This document shows, piece after piece, positions 9,244 through 15,278 of a DNA stretch of 64,000 nt (position 1 is its first letter; every line of letters begins with the position of its first letter). Position numbers and translations under genes: made by a program. The stretch lies in the NCBI GenBank assembly GCA_020634975.1, contig JACKAQ010000001.1, forward strand, positions 1,054,001-1,118,000. The letters run 5' to 3'. The DNA comes from JACKAQ01 sp020634975 [NCBI: Calditrichia bacterium]. GTDB taxonomy: Bacteria; Calditrichota; Calditrichia; RBG-13-44-9. The notes below the pieces were generated by a model, which searched no databases, was not told the origin of the DNA, and saw only the letters and a list, made by a program, of their open reading frames with translations.

Positions 9244-9264
9244 GGTGAGCAAGGATGTCTCACC
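9244..9264 (+). promoter_or_regulatory. Predicted CsrA-binding hairpin in the csrA leader
   Basis: Stem GGTGAG (9244-9249) pairs with CTCACC (9259-9264) and exposes the loop CAAGGATGT, an exact match to the CARGGAUGU core of the SELEX-derived CsrA site. A second GGA lies in the csrA ribosome site (AAGGAAGG, near 9278-9285), about 30 bases away. Two sites with one on the Shine-Dalgarno is the standard repressing layout, so CsrA probably represses its own translation. Confidence 0.75.
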
Positions 9265-9292
9265 ATAACATAAAACCAAGGAAGGTACAGTT

Positions 9293-9532
9293 ATGTTAGT
9301 GTTAACACGGAAGTTAGGTCAAAACATTCTGATTGGAGAGGAAGTTTCGATCAAAATTATCAAAATCGAGAGCAACAAAGTGCAATTAGGTATTTGCGCG
9401 CCATCAGATGTTGTTGTTTATCGGCAAGAACTCGTAGATAAAATCAAACGGTTCAACCGCAACGCCACTCGCACAGATCACACTCGGTTGAAAAATGTTG
9501 CAAAGGTATTCAAGCAAATCGTTAAATTTTAG
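9293..9532 (+). CDS. csrA: Carbon storage regulator CsrA (RNA-binding translational repressor)
   Basis: This 79-aa protein begins MLVLTRKLGQNILIG and has the conserved APSDVVVYRQEL segment, which holds the RNA-contacting arginine in beta-5. CsrA works as a dimer that binds GGA in RNA hairpin loops. The C-terminal helix is longer than in E. coli CsrA (61 aa), as in FliW-regulated CsrA proteins, where the extension forms the FliW-binding face. fliW is directly upstream. One small change is GICAP where GIxAP usually has a hydrophobic or basic x. Confidence 0.96.
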   Translation: MLVLTRKLGQNILIGEEVSIKIIKIESNKVQLGICAPSDVVVYRQELVDKIKRFNRNATRTDHTRLKNVAKVFKQIVKF

Positions 9533-9545
9533 GACAGGGCAGGGT

Positions 9546-9806
9546 ATGCAACACCACATCGTTAAACAGGCAGAAGCAGAACTAACAGCAGCATCGTTGC
9601 ATCAGATCAGCGTAGAAGACCGGCTGATTGCAGGGCTTTATTTTTACGAACGGCTGACTGTTGACGAAATTTCTATCGTACTAGAGGCGGATACAGAGTC
9701 GATTCGTGCCTCGTTGAATAATGTATTTTCAGCGCTATTATCTGACGAACCGGAATCTGCTGCCAAACAAAAAAGCAGTGTCGTATCGGCACATTTGCTT
9801 GGCTAG
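9546..9806 (+). CDS. Small protein resembling sigma factor region 4
   Basis: The 86-aa protein holds one recognisable module. DRLIAGLYFYERLTVDEIS at about 25-43, then a helix-turn-helix-like IVLEADTESIRASLNN, parallel region 4 of sigma-70 proteins, especially FliA (re-x-LYYYE-x-LT-x-EI-x-x-VL). Regions 1-3 are absent, so it cannot be a working sigma factor on its own. It could be a -35 binding accessory, an anti-sigma-like decoy or an RNA polymerase-binding regulator. The start at 9546 follows CAGGGCAGGG, 13 bases after csrA, and the gene ends 4 bases before the glycosyltransferase, so all three are one transcript. Function is not known. Confidence 0.65.
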   Translation: MQHHIVKQAEAELTAASLHQISVEDRLIAGLYFYERLTVDEISIVLEADTESIRASLNNVFSALLSDEPESAAKQKSSVVSAHLLG

Positions 9807-9810
9807 TGAA

Positions 9811-11469
9811 ATGTCGAAAAAACGTTCCAAAAAAAAAGCTGGTCACAAAGCAAATAAATTGACCGGCACTTCGGGGCACGCACCTGTTTCGCTGTGCATG
9901 ATCGTAAAAAACGAAGAGCGGTTTCTGGAAGATTGCTTGCGCAGCGTTGCGGATTTGGTTTCTGAAATTGTCATTGTCGATACCGGGTCAACGGACCGGA
10001 CGATTGAAATCGCCAAAACACATGGCGCACGCCTTTTCGAAATTGAATGGGAAGGCGATTTTGCCAAAGCCCGCAATTACGGATTAAAACACGCCACACA
10101 ACCCTGGATTTTGTATCTGGATGCAGATGAACGTCTGCATCCGCCATTTCACCCACTCGTAAAACAAGCCATTTCATCCACGAATATTGATGCATTTTAC
10201 GTTCGCGTCAGCAGCGAGGTTGGCGAAATGTTGGGAAGCATGCCACATGTGCAGGCTTATCCGCGTTTGTTCCGCCGCAAACCGGGCGTTTATTTTACCG
10301 GTCGCATTCACGAACAAATTACACCTGCCATCCGCCAAATAAACGGGCAGTTCGGACTGCTGGATGTCGAAATTGAACATCTTGGCTACAACCTGACTCA
10401 GGATGAAATGGTTGCAAAAGTTAAAAGAAATCTGGAATCGCTGAAAGAGCAAGTGGCGGATGAGCCCCAAAATGCCTATGCGCGGTTTCAGTTGGGGCAA
10501 ACGCTCATTATTGCCGGCGAGATAAAAAACGGAAAAGAACAACTCCACAAAGCTTTGGAAATAAAGGGATTAAGTGAAGGACTGGAAGCAACAATTATCC
10601 TGATTTTAGCAAACGACGATTACACAAACAAGCTGCTGTATGAAGCCATCGAAAAAATTCAGAAGGCTTTGCAGTTGGCACCGTCGCAGCGATTGGGCTA
10701 TTTTTTACTTTCAGAATGTTATGCACTCCAGGAAAATTACCAGCAGGCTATTGCTGCGCTGGAAAGTTACTGGCAGTATGCAGATAATCCATTTTCCGAT
10801 GTCAGTGTGGATAAAGTGATCCTGCCGCATTTGATTTACCAAAGGCAGGCAACATATCACTTTCATCTTGAACATTTTGATATCTGCATTCCGCACTATA
10901 TTAACTATTTCGAATCTGCACCAAATTATCGCTCTAATGCGTTACAGCGTTTGATTTATGCCGCTAGCCAAACCGGGCAACAGCAAACCATTACGGCAAC
11001 ACTCAATGCGATAATTCCAAAAATAGCGCAGTTTGACGATCCGTTAGCAGCCACCCAAAGCCTGTTGCAACCGGCGTTGAATGGCGAGATAACCATCGAT
11101 TTTCATCAATTGATTCAATTTGCAACTGATTATTTCCCGGATGAAGGCGTGTTCGCCTATTATCGCGGAAATTTTTATCTGGAAAACCAGGCGTTCGAAA
11201 ATGCGGAAATGTGGTTTAACCGCGCTATCGAAAAATCGCCGGAAACGTTTGAAATTCACCACAATCTTGCCGTTACGTTGATCAAACAACAAAAGTATCA
11301 ACAGGCCATCGATTGCTTTGAATATATCGCCGGAAATTTCCCGGAAAAGCGGGAACTGGCACTTCGCAGGCTTGCTGGCTTGCACATGAAAACAGGAAAT
11401 ACAGAAATGGCAACACGTTTTATGATAGCTGCAAACGAAACTGCTAATTCTGCATCAAGCAAAAAATAA
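9811..11469 (+). CDS. Family 2 glycosyltransferase with C-terminal TPR repeats
   Basis: This 552-aa cytosolic protein has an N-terminal GT-A domain of the SunS/TPR-GT2 kind. VSLCMIVKNEERFLEDCL (about 26-43) is followed by IVDTGSTDRT (about 55-64) and the metal-binding DADE (104-107). The rest is helical with TPR-like repeats, for example at about 285-330 and 470-530. The basic N-terminus (MSKKRSKKKAGHK) is probably an unstructured tail. It sits between csrA and three flagellin genes, so flagellin glycosylation is a reasonable inference, not shown. ATG 9811 was chosen over 9721, which lies inside the preceding gene. Confidence 0.85.
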   Translation: MSKKRSKKKAGHKANKLTGTSGHAPVSLCMIVKNEERFLEDCLRSVADLVSEIVIVDTGSTDRTIEIAKTHGARLFEIEWEGDFAKARNYGLKHATQPWILYLDADERLHPPFHPLVKQAISSTNIDAFYVRVSSEVGEMLGSMPHVQAYPRLFRRKPGVYFTGRIHEQITPAIRQINGQFGLLDVEIEHLGYNLTQDEMVAKVKRNLESLKEQVADEPQNAYARFQLGQTLIIAGEIKNGKEQLHKALEIKGLSEGLEATIILILANDDYTNKLLYEAIEKIQKALQLAPSQRLGYFLLSECYALQENYQQAIAALESYWQYADNPFSDVSVDKVILPHLIYQRQATYHFHLEHFDICIPHYINYFESAPNYRSNALQRLIYAASQTGQQQTITATLNAIIPKIAQFDDPLAATQSLLQPALNGEITIDFHQLIQFATDYFPDEGVFAYYRGNFYLENQAFENAEMWFNRAIEKSPETFEIHHNLAVTLIKQQKYQQAIDCFEYIAGNFPEKRELALRRLAGLHMKTGNTEMATRFMIAANETANSASSKK

Positions 11470-11484
11470 TTATTGAAAAAGAAT

Positions 11485-11511
11485 TAAAGTGCAAAAAATA
11501 ACATACGAAGA
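11485..11511 (+). promoter_or_regulatory. Weak sigma-28-like promoter upstream of flagellin gene 1
   Basis: TAAA (11485-11488), 15 bases, then TACGAAGA (11504-11511), which matches only four of eight -10 bases but resembles the flgN promoter box GCCGAAGA. The predicted start near 11518 would put the 11520-11539 hairpin at the very 5' end of the message. A second TAAA-N15 pairing at 11546 ends in GCGTCATA, which fits less well. Confidence 0.45.
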
Positions 11512-11519
11512 TTAAGAAA

Positions 11520-11539
11520 GAGCCAAAGGGATGTGGCTC
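11520..11539 (+). promoter_or_regulatory. Predicted CsrA-binding hairpin, flagellin 1 leader, site 1
   Basis: Stem GAGCCA (11520-11525) pairs with TGGCTC (11534-11539) and shows the loop AAGGGATG. The AGGGATGT run matches the ARGGAUGU core of the CsrA consensus. It is followed by an A-run, not a T-run, so it is not a terminator on this strand. Confidence 0.65.
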
Positions 11540-11600
11540 AAAAAATAAAGCGAGTGATTTGGTAGCGTCATAAGCTTAACAATTACATAAGCTACCGCTA

Positions 11601-11616
11601 TGAGAAGGGATTCTCA
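11601..11616 (+). promoter_or_regulatory. Predicted CsrA-binding hairpin, flagellin 1 leader, site 2
   Basis: TGAGAA-GGGA-TTCTCA is a perfect 6-bp stem with a four-base loop holding GGA. It ends 10 bases before the AAGGAGG ribosome site (11627-11633), which is itself a GGA site. The same hairpin precedes flagellin gene 2. Confidence 0.65.
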
Positions 11617-11638
11617 ATCTAATAACAAGGAGGTTATT

Positions 11639-12478
11639 ATGGCTTTTTATTCTGGTTCTCGGATTAACACCAATGTGGGCGCGTTGAATGCATTTAACGC
11701 GATGAGTAAAATCAACTCACAAATTGGTTCTGTTCAAATGCGTCTTGCTTCTGGCAAACGCGTCAATTCTGCCGCAGACGACCCCGCAGGCTACACCATC
11801 GGTAAAAAACTCGAAGCACGCTCCAAAAGCCTTTCGGCTGCGTTGAACAACGTGGGCGAGCTGAAGAATATCATGTCGGTAGCTGAAGGCGGTCTGCAGG
11901 AAATCAACAACCTGTTGGTTGGCATTAAGGAAAAAGCCATCCAGGCAGCCAATGGTTCCTACGGCAGCGAAGAATTGAACGCGATTGTCACACAGGTCAA
12001 AGACAGCCTGAACGAAATCGACGACATCATTTCCGAAACCAAATTCAACGGAACATCCTTGCTGAACAACCAGTTCACCAGCAAGATCTTCCAAACCGGC
12101 GCTGATGGTGGCGACACAATGACAGTTAGCCTGTCCGCAACTATCGATTCAGCAGACTTTAGCTTGAGCTCCATTACGTCTGCCTCGTTCAACAGCACCA
12201 ACCTGACCGCAACCCTGAACAGCCTGGACAGCGCAATCAACCGCGTCAGTGGCGAACTTCAGGTTGTGGGATCGTTGACCTCTCGTTTGGATGTGAAAGA
12301 ATCGACGTTGATGAGCTCCATCACCAACACCGATGCAGCCGCAAGCCGGATTATGGATGCCGACGTTGCGAAAGAGCAGTTGAACTTGACGAAACTGCAA
12401 ATTCTGCAACAAACTTCGACCATCCAGCTGGCTCAAGCGAACTCTGCTCCGCAGAGCGTCCTGCAGTTGTTCGGATAA
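11639..12478 (+). CDS. fliC: Flagellin 1
   Basis: This 279-aa filament subunit consists almost only of the D0/D1 helices. The N-terminus has RINTNVGALNAFNAMSKIN and LASGKRVNSAADDPAGY. The C-terminus has ASRIMDADVAKEQLNLTK and ends SVLQLFG. The central variable domain is very short (about residues 165-205). ATG 11639 follows AAGGAGG; an in-frame codon at 11600 lies inside the leader hairpin and is rejected. It differs from flagellin 2 at only five residues. Export would need FliS, and translation is probably under CsrA/FliW control. Confidence 0.96.
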   Translation: MAFYSGSRINTNVGALNAFNAMSKINSQIGSVQMRLASGKRVNSAADDPAGYTIGKKLEARSKSLSAALNNVGELKNIMSVAEGGLQEINNLLVGIKEKAIQAANGSYGSEELNAIVTQVKDSLNEIDDIISETKFNGTSLLNNQFTSKIFQTGADGGDTMTVSLSATIDSADFSLSSITSASFNSTNLTATLNSLDSAINRVSGELQVVGSLTSRLDVKESTLMSSITNTDAAASRIMDADVAKEQLNLTKLQILQQTSTIQLAQANSAPQSVLQLFG

Positions 12479-12505
12479 TCCCGATTCTGATTTCAATCGA
12501 ATCAA

Positions 12506-12536
12506 GCCGCCCGGCAACGGGCGGCTTTTTGTTTTT
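12506..12536 (+). terminator. Terminator of flagellin gene 1
   Basis: GCCGCCCG-GCAA-CGGGCGGC forms an 8-bp GC stem (12506-12525) followed by TTTTTGTTTTT. It separates flagellin 1 from flagellin 2, which has its own promoter. Confidence 0.95.
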
Positions 12537-12688
12537 ACTCTCTTCCGCTTTTCCCTCCAAGCTTTCAAATCCTGTAATAGTTTAATTTATCGTGACATCA
12601 ACACAGAAATATGATACTACAGACCTGTTCTGTAGTAAACAGTTTTATTTTATAAAAATAAATTATCTATAAAGTTATGACATTTTGC
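12537..12688. other. AT-rich spacer between flagellin genes 1 and 2
   Basis: The 355-base gap between flagellin 1 and 2 holds the terminator above, the sigma-28 promoter at 12689 and a structured leader. The stretch listed here shows no ORF or repeat that I can support. It is AT-rich just upstream of the promoter, which could be an RNA polymerase alpha-subunit (UP-like) contact. Confidence 0.5.
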
Positions 12689-12715
12689 TAAAGGGTTTTC
12701 TAACGATGTCGATAT
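12689..12715 (+). promoter_or_regulatory. Sigma-28 promoter of flagellin gene 2
   Basis: TAAA (12689-12692), exactly 15 bases, then GTCGATAT (12708-12715), six of eight matches to GCCGATAA. The predicted start near 12722 gives a leader of about 112 bases. Confidence 0.8.
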
Positions 12716-12741
12716 CAGATGTAAGGAAAAAGACTTCCCCA

Positions 12742-12805
12742 GGGGTAGATGCAGCAACCCCGAAAACCTAAAAATATGAGCTGCATTGATTGAGAAGGGA
12801 TTCTC
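12742..12805 (+). promoter_or_regulatory. Structured flagellin 2 leader with CsrA-like hairpin
   Basis: ATGCAGC (12749-12755) is a perfect inverse of GCTGCAT (12780-12786). GGGG (12742-12745) can instead pair with CCCC (12758-12761), enclosing one arm of that stem, so the two pairings compete or form a pseudoknot. Downstream, GAGAA-GGGA-TTCTC (12792-12805) repeats the GGA-loop hairpin seen before flagellin 1, 16 bases ahead of AAGGAGG. Confidence 0.55.
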
Positions 12806-12833
12806 GAAAAGTCATTTAAACAAGGAGGTTATT

Positions 12834-13673
12834 ATGGCTTTTTATTCTGGTTCTCGGATTAACACCAATGTGGGCGCGTTGAATGCATTTAACGCGATGA
12901 GTAAAATCAACTCACAAATTGGTTCTGTTCAAATGCGTCTTGCTTCTGGCAAACGCGTCAATTCTGCCGCAGACGACCCCGCAGGCTACACCATCGGTAA
13001 AAAACTCGAAGCACGCTCCAAAAGCCTTTCGGCTGCGTTGAACAACGTGGGCGAGCTGAAGAATATTTTGTCGGTAGCTGAAGGCGGTCTGCAGGAAATC
13101 AACAACCTGTTGGTTGGCATTAAGGAAAAAGCCATCCAGGCAGCCAATGGTTCCTACGGCAGCGAAGAATTGAACGCGATTGTCACACAGGTCAAAGACA
13201 GCCTGAACGAAATCGACGACATCATTTCCGAAACCAAATTCAACGGAACATCCTTGCTGAACAACCAGTTCACCAGCAAGATCTTCCAAACCGGCGCTGA
13301 TGGTGGCGATTCTATGACGGTCAGCTTGTCCGCAACTATCGATTCTGCAGACTTCAATTTGAGCTCCATTACGTCTGCAACATTCAACAGTACCAACCTG
13401 ACCGCAACCCTGAACAGCCTGGACAGCGCAATCAACCGCGTCAGTGGCGAACTTCAGGTTGTGGGATCGTTGACCTCTCGTTTGGATGTGAAAGAATCGA
13501 CGTTGATGAGCTCCATCACCAACACCGATGCAGCCGCAAGCCGGATTATGGATGCCGACGTTGCGAAAGAGCAGTTGAACTTGACGAAACTGCAAATTCT
13601 GCAACAAACATCGACCATCCAGCTGGCTCAAGCGAACTCTTCGCCACAGAGCGTGCTGCAATTGTTCGGTTAA
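12834..13673 (+). CDS. fliC: Flagellin 2 (near-identical copy of flagellin 1)
   Basis: This 279-aa flagellin differs from flagellin 1 by five substitutions: NIM to NIL (near residue 80), GGDT to GGDS, ADFS to ADFN, SASF to SATF, and NSAP to NSSP. The coding DNA is identical over most of its length, from the ribosome site through about the first 235 bases, while silent and missense changes cluster around codons 160-185 and at the 3' end. That pattern points to recent duplication or gene conversion. ATG 12834 follows AAGGAGG. It has its own sigma-28 promoter, leader hairpin and terminator. Confidence 0.96.
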   Translation: MAFYSGSRINTNVGALNAFNAMSKINSQIGSVQMRLASGKRVNSAADDPAGYTIGKKLEARSKSLSAALNNVGELKNILSVAEGGLQEINNLLVGIKEKAIQAANGSYGSEELNAIVTQVKDSLNEIDDIISETKFNGTSLLNNQFTSKIFQTGADGGDSMTVSLSATIDSADFNLSSITSATFNSTNLTATLNSLDSAINRVSGELQVVGSLTSRLDVKESTLMSSITNTDAAASRIMDADVAKEQLNLTKLQILQQTSTIQLAQANSSPQSVLQLFG

Positions 13674-13696
13674 TTTTTTTGATGGCTGTAAACCAT

Positions 13697-13723
13697 AGCC
13701 GCCCTTTTGCAGGGCGGCTTTTT
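13697..13723 (+). terminator. Terminator of flagellin gene 2
   Basis: AGCCGCCCT-TTTGC-AGGGCGGCT is a perfect 9-bp stem (13697-13719) running into TTTT. It resembles the flagellin 1 terminator stem. Confidence 0.95.
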
Positions 13724-13865
13724 AATACGGCATCACCATAATAATCATTACTTTACGAAAATTCGGTATTAAGTAATTTAGAACCATAACCCATCTATCG
13801 CGTGTTTTAAAAATGTTTTTAGCGGGAAAATCAACAAAAAGTATTATAAAAATTCAGAAAAACAC

Positions 13866-13892
13866 TAAAGCAAATACTGTAGATGGCGATTA
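13866..13892 (+). promoter_or_regulatory. Sigma-28 promoter of flagellin gene 3
   Basis: TAAA (13866-13869), exactly 15 bases, then GGCGATTA (13885-13892), six of eight matches to GCCGATAA. The leader is about 65 bases, shorter than the other two, and has GGA at CACGGAAG and in the ribosome site AAGGAGG but no clear GGA-loop hairpin. Confidence 0.75.
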
Positions 13893-13962
13893 TGATTCTC
13901 AGACAAAATCGGGCACGGAAGCTCGAGATGGTTAAAAACATTCATACAAGGAGGTATATCTA

Positions 13963-14805
13963 ATGGCCTTTTATTCTGGCTCTCGGATTAACACCAATGT
14001 TGGCGCGTTAAATGCTTTAAATGCGTTGAATACGTTGAACAGCAAAATCGGTACGCACCAACTGCGTCTTGCTTCTGGTAAGCGCATCAATTCCGCAGCA
14101 GACGATCCTGCCGGTTACACTATTTCACAAAAATTGGTCGCCCGTTCCCGTTCTTTGAGCGCGGCTTTGAACAACGTCGGCGAAGCGAAGAATATCCTTT
14201 CTGTCGCTGAAGGCGGACTTCAGAGTATCAACGATCTGTTTGTAGGCATGAAAGAGAAAGTCATTCAAGCCGGTAACGGCTCCTACGGCAGCGAAGAATT
14301 GGCAGCAGTGGTTACGCAATTGCAGGATATGCTGAACGAAATTGATGATGCAATCAGTGAAACCAAATTCAACGGTACCAACCTGTTGAATGCCAGCTTC
14401 ACCAGCAAGCTGTTCCAGACAGGCGCAGATGGTGGCGACACGATGACGATCAGTCTCTCTGCAACAATCGATTCAGCTGATTTTAGCTTGAACAGCCTTA
14501 CATCAGCATCGTTGCAGGGAACTGCGTTGACGACAACACTCACAAGCATTGACAGTGCCATCAGCAGTATTAGTATCGAGTTGCAAAAAGTAGGCTCCTA
14601 CATGCAGCGATTGGATGTAAAAGAGCAGACGCTTCAAGTGGCCATGACCAATACCGATGCTGCAGCCAGCCGGATCATGGATGCGGATGTCGCAAAAGAA
14701 CAGTTGGAATTGACCAAACTGCAGATTTTGCAACAAACTGCAACCATCCAGCTTACTCAGGCGAATTCAGCGCCGCAGAACATCCTGCAGTTGTTCGGTG
14801 GTTAA
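13963..14805 (+). CDS. fliC: Flagellin 3 (divergent paralogue)
   Basis: This 280-aa flagellin shares the D0/D1 framework of the other two (RINTNVGALNA, ASGKRINSAADDPAGYTI, ASRIMDADVAKEQLELTK). It differs across the whole length, for example LNALNTLNSKIGTHQLR in the first helix and LQGTALTTTLTSIDSA in the middle. It is thus an older paralogue not homogenised with copies 1 and 2. Its leader lacks the conserved GAGAAGGGATTCTC hairpin, so it may escape part of the CsrA control and serve as a minor or differently timed filament subunit. Confidence 0.95.
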   Translation: MAFYSGSRINTNVGALNALNALNTLNSKIGTHQLRLASGKRINSAADDPAGYTISQKLVARSRSLSAALNNVGEAKNILSVAEGGLQSINDLFVGMKEKVIQAGNGSYGSEELAAVVTQLQDMLNEIDDAISETKFNGTNLLNASFTSKLFQTGADGGDTMTISLSATIDSADFSLNSLTSASLQGTALTTTLTSIDSAISSISIELQKVGSYMQRLDVKEQTLQVAMTNTDAAASRIMDADVAKEQLELTKLQILQQTATIQLTQANSAPQNILQLFGG

Positions 14806-14821
14806 GTTTGATCACCAATGG

Positions 14822-14852
14822 GAGTCTTTCGTTTTGGCGGAAGACTCTCTTG
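14822..14852 (+). terminator. Probable terminator of flagellin gene 3
   Basis: GAGTCTTTCG pairs with GCGGAAGACTC-type bases (14822-14847, one G-U) around a TTTTGG loop. The following T-tract is weak (TCTTGG), so some read-through into fliS is possible. Confidence 0.6.
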
Positions 14853-14925
14853 GTTGAAAGCAATAACCACAGGATTCATTAACTAACGGTATTTGGCAGG
14901 CTAATTTTTTAACTCAGGAGAAAGC

Positions 14926-15261
14926 ATGAATTCTGCTCTTGCGTATGCAAAACCGGGCGCCAGGCGTGCAATTAATCAGTATCATCAAAACAGCATTCTC
15001 AGTGCAAGTCCGGAAGAATTAACGTTAAAAATATACGATCTGACAATTGTCAGCATTCGGAAAAAAGATATCAAAAAAGCAAACCTGGCGATCTCTGAAT
15101 TAATTGCTGCGCTAAACTTCGATTATCACGACGAAGCAATGGGCTTATTCAGGCTGTATCGCTACAGCCAGGATTGTTTGTATAGCGAAAAATATGACGA
15201 AGCATTGGAAATTATCCAGGAATTACGGGATACGTGGGCAACAGCATTTAAATTAGGGTAA
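14926..15261 (+). CDS. fliS: Flagellin export chaperone FliS
   Basis: The 111-aa helical protein has the FliS hallmarks: INQYHQNSILSASPEELTLK and IYDLTIVSIRK at about 17-47, then AISELIAALNFD near 57-68, and LYSEKYDEALEII near the end. FliS wraps the flagellin C-terminus in the cytoplasm and delivers it to FlhA. It sits between the flagellin genes and fliD, the usual order. CAGGAG precedes the ATG. I found no sigma-28 box of its own, so it may depend on read-through from flagellin 3. Confidence 0.93.
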   Translation: MNSALAYAKPGARRAINQYHQNSILSASPEELTLKIYDLTIVSIRKKDIKKANLAISELIAALNFDYHDEAMGLFRLYRYSQDCLYSEKYDEALEIIQELRDTWATAFKLG

Positions 15262-15278
15262 CAGAAAGGCGGCTGATC

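Noticed and set aside
11520-11550. Hairpin 11520-11539 as a transcription terminator
   Set aside because: On the + strand it is followed by an A-run, not Ts, and there is no minus-strand gene to terminate. A CsrA site fits better.
12722-12830. Flagellin 2 leader as a c-di-GMP riboswitch
   Set aside because: I could not place the conserved GEMM receptor motifs; only competing short stems are visible.
14914-14928. Possible sigma-54 promoter before fliS (TTGGCAGGCTAATTTTTT at about 14894-14911)
   Set aside because: The -24 half resembles TGGCA but the -12 element lacks the required GC, so it does not meet the consensus.
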